Shown here: in pieces, positions 15,263 through 23,353 of the stretch
How positions within the stretch are numbered: the stretch's first letter is position 1
How the letters are laid out: each line of letters starts with the position of its first letter
NCBI GenBank assembly: GCA_017482355.1
Contig: JAFUNJ010000011.1
Location: forward strand, 1-40,573
DNA from: Clostridia bacterium
GTDB taxonomy: Bacteria; Bacillota; Clostridia; Oscillospirales; CAG-272
DNA: 40,573 nt
Direction: 5' to 3'
The notes under the pieces: model-generated
What the model was told of the DNA's origin: nothing
The model's input: the letters and a program-made list of their open reading frames with translations, nothing else
The model's database searches: none
Position numbers and translations under genes: made by a program

Positions 15263-16894
15263 ATGATAATTCCAAGAGTTAAAAGCTATAAAGAAACAGA
15301 AAAAACGTGGAAATACGCAGGTTCGTTTGCGTTAGCGTTTGAGAACTGCTCTTTTTCGACGGACGTTGAAAAAGCTTTCAAGCTTTTTCTGCCCGACACC
15401 AAGTTTTGTTCCTGCGGATTCAAGCTTGTTTTCAAGGGTATAGACGAAAAACATCCCGATGAGTGGTATCGGCTTGCCGTTGCGGAGGAGGAGATAACCG
15501 CAGAATTTTGCGATAAAAGAGGCGCGATTAACGCCGCTGCGAGCATTACCTGCCTCGTTCTTGACGGCGAAGCGCCTTGCGGAATTATCGAGGATCATCC
15601 CGATTATTCGCATCGCGGAGTAATGATAGACCTTGCACGAAGCATAAGAGAACCGCTTCAGGACGTAAAGGACGTTATCGTTTACATGGCAATGTCGAAG
15701 ATGAACCGAGTTCATTTTCACCTGATGGATGCCGAAAGTATCTGCTTCAAGTCCGATTATGTGCCGCAGATAAAGGGAACAAAAGCAAGAAACGGCAGAC
15801 AGTACACAAAGAAGCAGCTTTCGGAAATCGTTGAGCTTTGCGATATCTTTGCGATTGAAGCGATCCCGGAGATCGAGGTGCCTGCGCACGCAACGTCTTT
15901 GATCGAGGCGTTTCCTCAGTTTGCTTGCGATACCGACATTGAGAATCAGAGCCATTGGTGCATCTGTCCTACGAGCGACGAGGTTTTTGAGCTGTACGAA
16001 AACATAATCAAAGAGGTCTGCTCGATTTTCCACGGAAAGTATCTTCACGTCGGCGGCGACGAGCTTTATTTTAACGACGCACCGAAGCTGAATCAGCTTT
16101 GCCATTGGGACGTTTGCAGAAAGTGTCGCGCGTTCAGAGCGAAAAACGGACTTTCTGATATTCAGGAGCAGTATTACTACGTTATGAAGCGTATTTACGA
16201 TATCGTAAAGAGCTGCGGAAAAACGATGATAATGTGGAACGACCAGATAGATATTTCAAAGGAATCTCCGATACCGAAGGACGTTCTTATCGCCTTTTGG
16301 AGAATTGCTTATCCCGGCAGAGGTCCTTATGAAAACTGTACTATGGAGGACTTTGCCCGTCAGGGTTATAAGCTCTTTAATTCGATCTACGAAAAGACGT
16401 ACGTTGACCTCGACGAGTATCTTCGTGAAGACGAACTGAAGAGCTGGACGCCCGTTTCCTATCCCGAGATTGCAGATGATCTGAAAAAGCAAGTTGTGGG
16501 CAGTGAAATGTGCGCCTGGGAATACGGAAATAGGGAAGAGTACGGATTCTACGACTACACTCTTAAGCCGAATATTCCTATGTTTGCCGATCGCCTCTGG
16601 GACGGAACCGAGCAGGAATATGACGAGGATTACCGTAAGGAAAACTATAAAATGATCTTCGGAAAGAAGCTCGCAAACGATCTTTCCCCGATCTTCGGCG
16701 GATTTTTGCCGCCGAGAAGCGCGAAGATCATGACGCACGTTGAGGACAAGGATATAGATACCGACCTTATCGCGGCAGTCATCGACGAGCTTTCCGAAAT
16801 AGAGGCAAACGGTCATTACGCAAGACAGCGATTTGAGTATATCAAGCTTTTGCACGATATTGCAAAGCTTAAATATATTGCCGATAAGCAGTAA
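15263..16894 (+). CDS. Glycoside hydrolase family 20 protein (beta-N-acetylhexosaminidase type)
   Basis: 543 residues. A short GH20b-like N-terminal domain (about 1-110) precedes the TIM barrel, which starts at DYSHRGVMIDLARS. Barrel landmarks are MNRVHFHLMDAES, the AIEAIPEIEVPAHATSLIEA strand and YLHVGGDELYF, whose Asp266-Glu267 pair is the catalytic dyad of substrate-assisted GH20 hydrolysis. No signal peptide is seen, so the enzyme should act in the cytosol on imported N-acetylglucosamine- or galactosamine-containing oligosaccharides. It stands alone between its own promoter and terminator, with no transporter beside it, so the substrate is open. The distant sequence leaves the exact glycosidic specificity uncertain. 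Confidence 0.9.
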   Translation: MIIPRVKSYKETEKTWKYAGSFALAFENCSFSTDVEKAFKLFLPDTKFCSCGFKLVFKGIDEKHPDEWYRLAVAEEEITAEFCDKRGAINAAASITCLVLDGEAPCGIIEDHPDYSHRGVMIDLARSIREPLQDVKDVIVYMAMSKMNRVHFHLMDAESICFKSDYVPQIKGTKARNGRQYTKKQLSEIVELCDIFAIEAIPEIEVPAHATSLIEAFPQFACDTDIENQSHWCICPTSDEVFELYENIIKEVCSIFHGKYLHVGGDELYFNDAPKLNQLCHWDVCRKCRAFRAKNGLSDIQEQYYYVMKRIYDIVKSCGKTMIMWNDQIDISKESPIPKDVLIAFWRIAYPGRGPYENCTMEDFARQGYKLFNSIYEKTYVDLDEYLREDELKSWTPVSYPEIADDLKKQVVGSEMCAWEYGNREEYGFYDYTLKPNIPMFADRLWDGTEQEYDEDYRKENYKMIFGKKLANDLSPIFGGFLPPRSAKIMTHVEDKDIDTDLIAAVIDELSEIEANGHYARQRFEYIKLLHDIAKLKYIADKQ

Positions 16895-16905
16895 TTGCAG
16901 CATTT

Positions 16906-16932
16906 TCTTGCCTTCCCCAAGGGGAAGGCTAA
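16906..16932. repeat. 27-bp dispersed palindromic repeat, copy 2
   Basis: Identical over 27 bp to 14304-14330. It is followed by a further G+C-rich inverted segment (GGCGGGAG...CCCCGCC, about 16933-16960) that also looks like dispersed intergenic repeat. Confidence 0.8.
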
Positions 16933-16996
16933 CGGCGGGAGCAAGCCCCCGCCCTACGGTGCGTCGAGGTAGGGGTTCCCGAAGTTGTCGCCCCAT

Positions 16997-17028
16997 ACAA
17001 AAAAGCACCGCAACGCGGTGCTTTTTGT
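16997..17028. terminator. Bidirectional terminator between GH20 and restriction genes
   Basis: AAAAAGCACCGC-AAC-GCGGTGCTTTTT. A/T runs on both sides let it serve the convergent GH20 (+) and restriction endonuclease (-) genes. Confidence 0.85.
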
Positions 17029-17048
17029 GTTGTTATTGTAGTTAGAGT

Positions 17049-18026
17049 TTACCAAGGTTCTACTTGCGCGTGAATTGACGAAGGAAGAGAAACCAACTGC
17101 ACGTCAAATTTTAATGACGGTTCGATTTTGCTTGATGCATTGTGTATTCTCATTGTAAGTGTCCATCCTTCATCGCAAACTATTTCAACTTTATTATCGG
17201 AATTCGGAACAAAACCTATGTGATAAAATCGAGTTGGAAGTTTTAATTTTGCTACATCCACTATGGAGCGATGACCGTTTGCGGGCTTGTTAAGATTTCC
17301 GGCAACATTGATTGCCTCGACTCTTGTCGTTTTATGAGTATCATCGGTAATGACTTTATAAAAATCATATCGCCCGAGCAGATATTCAATAAGCTTGCTT
17401 GGAACATCTGAATTATCATCTGTAAGTCTTTTTAATTCTGTTAAAAAGGCGTTGAGGATCGGAACGTAATACTGCTCTGCTTTATTTGGTATATCGTTCC
17501 ACAGCGGGAGCGGTTCGCCTTTTGCAATCGCGTTTGTTCTTATATCTCGCAACTCATTGAACAGCGGAACTACTGCATCAAAATAGTTTTGCGAACAAGG
17601 TTTACCTAACCATTCTTTACCGAAATCAATGGTAGCTGATAATCTGCTGTGTTTTACCGCGTGATGATTATGCTTGCAGGAAATGCCGATTTCCCATCCG
17701 TTTGATCTGCGGACACAGACCACGTCACGGACATCGCCAGCGATGCCTTGTGCATCCGTTTGAATAACGAGAGTGAGAGAACCGTCGCCATATTCGAGCT
17801 GGGGTTCAAGACGAAGAATTACCCTTGCGGCTGCATTCGCTGCCTTAACCAATTTGTCGGAAAGACCTTCCTTTTCCGCCTTTTCAAAAGCAGCTTTAGC
17901 TGTTTGTAAAGCATCCGATTCTTGAATTGCAATATCACCGTCTGTTTTGTATGACAGATGTTCTTTTATTGCTATAAGACACGCATATTCGTATGCCTTG
18001 CCGTATTCGGTGTTAGATAGAGCCAT
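17049..18026 (-). CDS. HaeIII-family type II restriction endonuclease
   Basis: 325 residues. The central segment contains WEIGISCKHNHHAVKHSRLS followed by IDFGKEWLGKPCSQNYFD, which I recognise as the conserved block of the RE_HaeIII family. The upstream DVRDVVCVR and EIGISCK segments give an acidic/Lys arrangement that could form the metal-dependent nuclease core. HaeIII-type enzymes cut GGCC; specificity here is inferred from the family. It overlaps the methyltransferase gene by 14 bp and lies downstream of it, the usual order that lets the protective methylase be made first. The gene is more AT-rich than its neighbours, suggesting acquisition. Confidence 0.82.
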   Translation of the reverse strand: MALSNTEYGKAYEYACLIAIKEHLSYKTDGDIAIQESDALQTAKAAFEKAEKEGLSDKLVKAANAAARVILRLEPQLEYGDGSLTLVIQTDAQGIAGDVRDVVCVRRSNGWEIGISCKHNHHAVKHSRLSATIDFGKEWLGKPCSQNYFDAVVPLFNELRDIRTNAIAKGEPLPLWNDIPNKAEQYYVPILNAFLTELKRLTDDNSDVPSKLIEYLLGRYDFYKVITDDTHKTTRVEAINVAGNLNKPANGHRSIVDVAKLKLPTRFYHIGFVPNSDNKVEIVCDEGWTLTMRIHNASSKIEPSLKFDVQLVSLPSSIHAQVEPW

Positions 18027-18978
18027 AATCGCCTCTTTGCTGATATGCTTGTTCCAAGTAAGGTCTTATGCAGTTAGCCACAAACTCCGCTAGCTTTACA
18101 GGAACTGCATTGCCGATTTGTTTATATATACTTGTTAAATCTCCGAAGAACTCTAAATCTTTCGGAAATGTTTGGATAGCAGCGACTTCTCGCCAACTCA
18201 AACGACGAGTTTCGCCATTTTTACCGAACTCCCACAGGTCTTTGCCTATCTTTACCATATCAGGTGAACCGGGCCACAAAGTAACTTGTTTTGCCATAGC
18301 AGGAACAGTATATGCAACTTCGTCCCAGTTCCGTTTGCGATTACGTGACATATATCTGGACGAATAGGGTGCAACGCAAACCTCATCTTGTTTTGCATCT
18401 GCCATATCACCGATAGCATCACGAAGCGTCATCGTTTCGCCGTTTGTGTCGGGCAAATCAAATCCTTGCACGCCTATGTCTTTTCTAAAACCGACGATAA
18501 TTACTCGCTCACGGTCTTGGGGAACACCAAAGTTTTTGGCATTTACCAATTTATAATATACATCGTATCCGCATTCTGCAAAATCAGCGATAATGGCATC
18601 AATAATCTTACCATCGCCCATTGTCAAAATACCTTTGACATTCTCTCCAATAAACGCTTTGGGCTTGTTTTGCCGAACTAATTTAACGTAGTGTTTATAC
18701 AAAACATTTCTTGAATCATCAATTTTTCTTGGTCCACTCAAACTAAATCCCTGACAAGGAAAGCCACCCAACATAACATCAGACACGGGTATGGTAGAAT
18801 AGTCTACTTTAGAAATGTCTTCGCAGACTACTGTTGCCTTACTCCAGTTCCGATGAGTTTTACAGGCATCTTTGTCAAAATCATTTGCCCAAATCGTTTT
18901 GAAGCCGGCTCGATGGAATCCCATATCAAGACCGCCGGCACCGCAGAACAAACTGACAGCCGTAAATTCTCTCATCAT
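18013..18978 (-). CDS. DNA (cytosine-5-)-methyltransferase of the type II R-M system
   Basis: 321 residues. The m5C motifs are in canonical order: I FCGAGGLDMG (11-20), IV GGFPCQGFS with catalytic Cys75, VI GENV (Glu112), VIII QDRERV (154-159), the target-recognition region at about 165-255, IX RRLSWREVAAIQTFP and X IYKQIGNAVPVKLAEFVA. Length and motif spacing fit M.HaeIII/M.NgoPII-like enzymes, which methylate GGCC; the partner nuclease supports this, but specificity is inferred. Two ATG codons stand in tandem (18978 and 18975); GGAG lies 4 and 7 nt upstream, so the second may be the real start. No vsr repair gene is nearby. Confidence 0.92.
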   Translation of the reverse strand: MMREFTAVSLFCGAGGLDMGFHRAGFKTIWANDFDKDACKTHRNWSKATVVCEDISKVDYSTIPVSDVMLGGFPCQGFSLSGPRKIDDSRNVLYKHYVKLVRQNKPKAFIGENVKGILTMGDGKIIDAIIADFAECGYDVYYKLVNAKNFGVPQDRERVIIVGFRKDIGVQGFDLPDTNGETMTLRDAIGDMADAKQDEVCVAPYSSRYMSRNRKRNWDEVAYTVPAMAKQVTLWPGSPDMVKIGKDLWEFGKNGETRRLSWREVAAIQTFPKDLEFFGDLTSIYKQIGNAVPVKLAEFVANCIRPYLEQAYQQRGDYGSI

Positions 18979-19012
18979 ATATCTCCGTAAGTTTTAAGGT
19001 TTAATGTTAAAA

Positions 19013-19348
19013 TTACGCCATTTCTCCTGCGAGCTTTGCTCCGCCGAGGATATGGAAATGGAGGTGGGGGACTGTCTGGCAGGCGTCGGGGCCGCAGTTT
19101 GAGACGAGGCGGTAGCCGTTAGTCAGGCCTTCCTCTGCCGCGATCTTGGGTATCATTTTGAAGATATGCGCGACGATCTCGACGTTTTCCTCATTCACTC
19201 CGTCGAGGGAGGGGATATGAGTTTTCGGGATCACGAGAATGTGCGACGGCGCCTGGGGCGCGATGTCGCGGAATGCGAGGATCTTATCGTCCTCATATAC
19301 CTTGTTCGACGGGATCTCGCCCGCAACTATTTTACAAAAAAGACACAT
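19013..19348 (-). CDS. HIT family (histidine triad) protein, Hint-like
   Basis: 111 residues from the ATG at 19348, which has AAGAAGGA 6-7 nt upstream; longer starts reach into the divergent promoter. The N-terminus CLFCKIVAGEIPSNKVYEDD and C-terminus VPHLHFHILGG with the His-x-His-x-His triad are typical of Hint/HinT nucleotide phosphoramidases, which hydrolyse AMP-linked phosphoramidates in the cytosol. The two Cys in CLFC are part of the zinc-binding variant seen in many bacterial HIT proteins. It is divergent from the DUF1858 gene. Confidence 0.93.
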   Translation of the reverse strand: MCLFCKIVAGEIPSNKVYEDDKILAFRDIAPQAPSHILVIPKTHIPSLDGVNEENVEIVAHIFKMIPKIAAEEGLTNGYRLVSNCGPDACQTVPHLHFHILGGAKLAGEMA

Positions 19349-19389
19349 GATTTTTTCCTTCTTTCTACAATTTTTATAATCCAAAATCA

Positions 19390-19418
19390 TTGACAAACGT
19401 ATTATACTTTGCTATAAT
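19390..19418 (+). promoter_or_regulatory. Perfect-consensus sigma-A promoter
   Basis: TTGACA (19390-19395), 17 bp, TATAAT (19413-19418), upstream of the DUF1858 gene; probably also the only promoter feeding trmK and the genes behind it. Confidence 0.9.
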
Positions 19419-19464
19419 GGTTATGATTTTATTAGTATTATAACAAAACGGAGGATTTCTGTCA

Positions 19465-19665
19465 ATGGTAGTAACAAAAGATTCGATCATCGGCGACGTT
19501 CTTGATTACGACGCAGGTACTGCGCAGTTCTTCTTTGAGATCGGTATGCACTGTCTCGGATGCCCCGCATCGAGAGGCGAAAGCATAGAAGCTGCCTGCA
19601 TGGTACACGGCACCGATGCTGATGCGCTCATCACCAAGATCAACGATTATCTGAGCACAAAGTGA
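19465..19665 (+). CDS. DUF1858 domain-containing protein (redox-disulfide type)
   Basis: 66 residues. DSIIGDVLDYDAGTAQFFFE leads to HCLGCPASRGES, the CxxC motif of the DUF1858 'hybrid cluster protein-associated redox disulfide' family, and the protein ends in a helix. The function is unknown; CxxC suggests metal binding or thiol redox. GGAGG precedes the ATG. It has a consensus promoter, so it is probably well expressed. The stop overlaps a possible GTG start of trmK (GTGA). Confidence 0.88.
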   Translation: MVVTKDSIIGDVLDYDAGTAQFFFEIGMHCLGCPASRGESIEAACMVHGTDADALITKINDYLSTK

Positions 19666-19670
19666 ACGAC

Positions 19671-19706
19671 GGCTGTGACCTTATACGGGTTACAGCCCTT
19701 TGTTTT
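19671..19706 (+). terminator. Terminator- or attenuator-like hairpin before trmK
   Basis: GGCTGTGACC-ttatacg-GGTTACAGCC (one G-T pair) followed by CTTTGTTTT. It starts 6 nt after the DUF1858 stop and ends a few bases before ATG 19710, so downstream genes would depend on readthrough. Confidence 0.6.
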
Positions 19707-19709
19707 ATT

Positions 19710-20408
19710 ATGACTGATAAAGAAATTAAGCTTGACGCGCGTCTGAATGCCGTTGCTTCGCTTGTCCGAAACGGCGTGACGCTTTACGATATTGGAAGTG
19801 ACCACGCTTATCTTCCCGTGTCGCTTTTGACTCAAAATAAGATACCATTTGCGTATATTTGCGACGTTGCCCGCGGTCCGCTTTCAAAGGCGGAGGAGAC
19901 TGTTAAGACGTATGGCGTCTCAGATAGGTCGCGGCTTTGTCTTTCCGACGGAATGAAGAGCGTTGAGATAATACCGCCGTGTGATATCAGCATCGCGGGA
20001 ATGGGCGGAGAGCTTATCGCGTCGATAATCGACGCTTGCCCCGACGTAAAAGATCCCGACGTTCGCCTCGTTCTTCAGCCGATGACACGAGGAGAGGAGC
20101 TTCGCAGGTATTTATGCGAAAACGGCTTTGAGATCCTTTGTGAAAACACTGTTTTCGAGGGGAAGTATTATACCGTAATCTCCTGCCGATATACGGGCGA
20201 GAGGTATGAGCTCAGTCCGTCCGAACTTGTTCTCGGAAAGGCGTCGGTCGGGCGCGAAAACGGTGAGTTTTTCGCTATGGCGGAAAACAAGCTTGAGATA
20301 CTTAAAGCGATATACGACGGCAAGAAGCGCGGCGGCGCCGATTGCTTCTACGAAGAAAAACTGATAGACGAGATTACGAAAATTCTTGATAACGGAGAAA
20401 AACGATGA
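19710..20408 (+). CDS. trmK: tRNA (adenine(22)-N1)-methyltransferase TrmK
   Basis: 232 residues from ATG 19710. LDARLNAVASLVRNGVTLYD then IGSDHAYLPVSLL is the TrmK start with the SAM-binding DIGSDHAYLP motif. ISIAGMGGELIASII is motif IV, and LVLQPMTRGEELRRYLCENG follows. It methylates N1 of A22 in tRNA. The start is uncertain: an in-frame GTG at 19662 overlaps the DUF1858 stop (GTGA) but would add 16 residues read through a hairpin and not seen in the family. ATG 19710 has no clear ribosome binding site. It overlaps the next gene by 4 bp (ATGA), the usual trmK-nif3 pair. Confidence 0.92.
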   Translation: MTDKEIKLDARLNAVASLVRNGVTLYDIGSDHAYLPVSLLTQNKIPFAYICDVARGPLSKAEETVKTYGVSDRSRLCLSDGMKSVEIIPPCDISIAGMGGELIASIIDACPDVKDPDVRLVLQPMTRGEELRRYLCENGFEILCENTVFEGKYYTVISCRYTGERYELSPSELVLGKASVGRENGEFFAMAENKLEILKAIYDGKKRGGADCFYEEKLIDEITKILDNGEKR

Positions 20409-21148
20409 CTGTACAAGAGCTTTACCGCGTTCTTGAAAATTTAATACCGCGCGAGCTTTCCTGCTCATGGGATAACGACGGCGCTATGTGCCTGCCGAAC
20501 GGAGCGAAGCAGGTCAATAAGGTGCTTTTGTCGCTTGACGCGACGGATGGTGCCGTTGATTACGCCGCGAAGAACGGTTTTGACCTTATCGTGACGCATC
20601 ATCCGCTTATTTTCCGTCCGATAAAGGCAGTGACCGACGTTAGGTTTATGACCGCGATAAAGAACGATATATCGGTTTTTTCGTTCCATACGCGTCTTGA
20701 CGCAGTCGACGGCGGAGTCAATACGGCTCTGTCCGAAATTCTCGGGCTTACCGAGACCGAGTGCTTCGGCGACGACGGGCTTGGTGTGATCGGAAATGTG
20801 ACGCCAATGACCGACCGTGAGTTTGTGCTCATGGCAAAGGAAAAGCTCGGCATGCCGAAGGCGGAAGCGGTGCTTTTTGATAAGACGGTTACGCGTGTTG
20901 CCGTTGTCGGCGGTGACGGCGAGCATTATATTCCGTACGCGCAGGCGGCGGGTGCCGATCTTTACATAAGCGGACGGCTTAGCTATAACGATATGACCGA
21001 TGCTTCCGTTTACGGAATGAGTATGGCGGCACTCGGACATTTCCATACCGAAAATCCCGTGCTTGACAAGCTTGAGACGATGATAAAGGATGCCGAGCCC
21101 AAGATCGTGACCGAGAAATATAACTGTAACGTAATAGAAACACTGTGA
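20405..21148 (+). CDS. Nif3-like dinuclear metal-centre hexameric protein
   Basis: 247 residues. LIVTHHPLIFRPIK has the first metal histidines, FSFHTRLDAVDGGVN the second set, and ALGHFHTE the C-terminal His/Glu. This is the compact form without the inserted middle domain. The family (YqfO/Nif3, GTP cyclohydrolase I type 2-like) forms a toroidal hexamer with two metals per subunit; its reaction is unsettled. ATGA overlap with trmK implies coupled translation and is a conserved arrangement. Confidence 0.93.
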   Translation: MTVQELYRVLENLIPRELSCSWDNDGAMCLPNGAKQVNKVLLSLDATDGAVDYAAKNGFDLIVTHHPLIFRPIKAVTDVRFMTAIKNDISVFSFHTRLDAVDGGVNTALSEILGLTETECFGDDGLGVIGNVTPMTDREFVLMAKEKLGMPKAEAVLFDKTVTRVAVVGGDGEHYIPYAQAAGADLYISGRLSYNDMTDASVYGMSMAALGHFHTENPVLDKLETMIKDAEPKIVTEKYNCNVIETL

Positions 21149-21157
21149 GGCAAAAAA

Positions 21158-22918
21158 ATGAGAAAGACAAAAATAATCTGTACGCTCGGACCTGCGTCCG
21201 AGACCGAGGAAGTAATAAGAGAGCTGATCCTTTCGGGAATGGACGTAGCGAGAATAAACTTCTCGCACGGCGAGCATTCCGAGCATAAGAAAAAAGTCGA
21301 TATTGTCAAAAAGCTTCGTAAGGAGCTTGGAACGTATACGGCGCTTCTGCTCGACACGAAGGGACCTGAGGTGCGCCTTAAGAAGTTTAAAAACGGAAGC
21401 GCCGTCCTTAAAACCGGCGACAGCTTTACACTGTATATGACCGACCGCGAGGGCGATGAAAATGGTGTTTCCATAACCTACACCGGGCTTTGGCGCGACG
21501 TTACTGTCGGCAGCCGAATCCTTGTTGACGACGGACTTATCGAGCTTCGCGTTGACAGCGTGAACGAAGCAGAGATAAAAACGACGGTTCTTAACGGCGG
21601 CAAGCTTTCCGATAAAAAGGGAATAAACGTCCCCGGGACCAAGCTTTCGATTCCTTTCCTTTCCGAAAAGGACAAGGAGGATCTTGCTTTCGGCGCTCGT
21701 GAGGGCTTTGACTTCATCGCTGCGTCCTTTACGCAGAGTGCGGAGGACATCAGGATGATGCGCGAGGAGCTTGAAAAGCACGGCTGCGGCGACATCAGAA
21801 TTATTGCAAAGATAGAAAACACCGCAGGCGTTGAAAACGTCGATGAGATCCTTAATGAAGCTGACGGAATCATGGTCGCAAGAGGTGACCTCGGCGCGGA
21901 AGTGCCGATGGAGAATATTCCGATCCTTCAGAAGCAGCTTATCTCTAAGTGCTACAATGCCGGTAAGCAAGTAATAACAGCAACTCAGATGCTTGAAAGC
22001 ATGACGCAGAATCCGCGTCCGACGCGTGCAGAGATAACCGACGTTGCTAACGCTATTTACGATGGTACGTCGGCAACGATGCTTTCGGGCGAAACCGCGA
22101 TGGGTAAATATCCCGTTGAGGCGGTCAAGCGTATGGCGAAGATCGCAATGCGTACCGAGAGCGATATTGACTACAAAAAGAGATTCTTTGATAACCGCTT
22201 CGGCGGATTTACGAACGTAACCGACGCGATTTCTCACGCGACCTGTACGACCGCGCACGACCTTGGCGCAAAGACGATAATTACCGTTACGACCTCGGGC
22301 TATACTGCGCGTCTGCTTTCGCGCTTCCGTCCGCAGACCGATATTATTGCCTGCTCACCGTCACATAAGGCGTGCCGACACATGAATATGTCGTGGGGCG
22401 TTATTCCGCTTCACGTTGATAAGGTCGCAGAAAGCTCCGAGGAGCTTCTTGAAATGGCGGTCGACGAGGCGTACAAGAACGGTCACGTTGAGTACGGCGA
22501 CCTCGTAGTTATTACAGCAGGACTTCCGCTCGGCGTTTCGGGAACCACGAATATGCTTAAGGTTCAGATGGTCGGCGACGTTCTCCTTGCAGGTAACGGT
22601 ATAGTAGACAAGTCCGTTTGCGGCAAGCTTTGCGTTTGCGGAACTGACGCTGAGGCGCTGACGAAGTTTGAAAACGGTGATATTATCGTTATCCCGTCGG
22701 CATCCGACAAGATAATAGGTATTCTCCGTCACGCGAGCGCAATAATCTGTGAGCGCGGAGGCGACGATTCTTACGCCGCTATCGTTGGTAAGACGCTTAA
22801 CATTCCCGTTATCGTCGGCGCGGAAAACGCGACGAAGATCCTCAAAACGGGTACGACGGTTACCGTTGACGGTAAGCTCGGAATGGTCTACTGCAACGAA
22901 AAGTGCGTCCTCTCCTGA
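21158..22918 (+). CDS. pyk: Pyruvate kinase with C-terminal PEP-utiliser-like domain
   Basis: 586 residues. The N-terminus TKIICTLGPASE and FSHGEHSEHKKKVDIVK, then DTKGPEVRL, FIAASFTQSAED, IIAKIENTAGVENVDEI and MVARGDLGAEVP are the barrel and active-site landmarks. ATQMLESMTQNPRPTRAE is the pyruvate kinase signature. The C-terminal allosteric domain (about 355-470) is followed by a roughly 110-residue swivelling domain (GDIIVIPSASDKIIGILRHA) like the PEP-utiliser mobile domain, as in Bacillus/Clostridium long-form enzymes. It converts PEP and ADP to pyruvate and ATP. The mobile domain lacks the phosphorylatable TxxGG..(S)H motif (here ICERGGDDSY), so it is probably structural. Confidence 0.96.
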   Translation: MRKTKIICTLGPASETEEVIRELILSGMDVARINFSHGEHSEHKKKVDIVKKLRKELGTYTALLLDTKGPEVRLKKFKNGSAVLKTGDSFTLYMTDREGDENGVSITYTGLWRDVTVGSRILVDDGLIELRVDSVNEAEIKTTVLNGGKLSDKKGINVPGTKLSIPFLSEKDKEDLAFGAREGFDFIAASFTQSAEDIRMMREELEKHGCGDIRIIAKIENTAGVENVDEILNEADGIMVARGDLGAEVPMENIPILQKQLISKCYNAGKQVITATQMLESMTQNPRPTRAEITDVANAIYDGTSATMLSGETAMGKYPVEAVKRMAKIAMRTESDIDYKKRFFDNRFGGFTNVTDAISHATCTTAHDLGAKTIITVTTSGYTARLLSRFRPQTDIIACSPSHKACRHMNMSWGVIPLHVDKVAESSEELLEMAVDEAYKNGHVEYGDLVVITAGLPLGVSGTTNMLKVQMVGDVLLAGNGIVDKSVCGKLCVCGTDAEALTKFENGDIIVIPSASDKIIGILRHASAIICERGGDDSYAAIVGKTLNIPVIVGAENATKILKTGTTVTVDGKLGMVYCNEKCVLS

Positions 22919-23346
22919 TGGATATAAGGAAAAAGGACGGCTCGCTTGCCCCTGCACATATAATTACCGGTGTTGCAGGCGAAAGAGTCGCCGAGGATTA
23001 TCTCAAAGCGAACGGCTATACGGTAATTTGCCGTAACTATAAGCCGTATAACGAAGAAATCGACATAATCGCGCAAAAGGATCAGTATATTGTATTTGTC
23101 GAGGTAAAGACGAGACGCGAGGTCAAGAGTCAGTATGGCAGACCGGCATCCGCCGTTACCGCGAAAAAACGTGCAAATCTTGCCCGAGCCGCTTCCTGCT
23201 TTATAAAAAATTTTCCAAGCGATAAATTTTACCGCTTTGACGTTATTGAGGTGTTCGTATGCTCAGATAAGAACACAGGAGAGGGAAGCTATAAGATAAA
23301 TCACATGAAGGGCGTATTCGGAGCAAAGGGTAGGATCTGGATCTGA
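22918..23346 (+). CDS. YraN/UPF0102 family endonuclease-like protein
   Basis: 142 residues from ATG 22918, which overlaps the pyk stop (TGATG). A GTG at 22903 would add five residues. GERVAEDYLKANGYTVICRN then EEIDIIAQKDQYIVFVEVKT is the nuclease-like core of the UPF0102 family (Glu/Asp...Glu-x-Lys). The role is unresolved; the fold is that of Holliday-junction resolvase-like nucleases. Coupling to pyk is probably accidental operon structure. Confidence 0.9.
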   Translation: MDIRKKDGSLAPAHIITGVAGERVAEDYLKANGYTVICRNYKPYNEEIDIIAQKDQYIVFVEVKTRREVKSQYGRPASAVTAKKRANLARAASCFIKNFPSDKFYRFDVIEVFVCSDKNTGEGSYKINHMKGVFGAKGRIWI

Positions 23347-23353
23347 GGTCACT

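Noticed and set aside
20465-22258. 597-codon open frame on the minus strand across the nif3-like and pyk genes
   Set aside because: Both sense genes have complete conserved motifs; the antisense product is a shadow rich in Arg, His and Cys with no domain.
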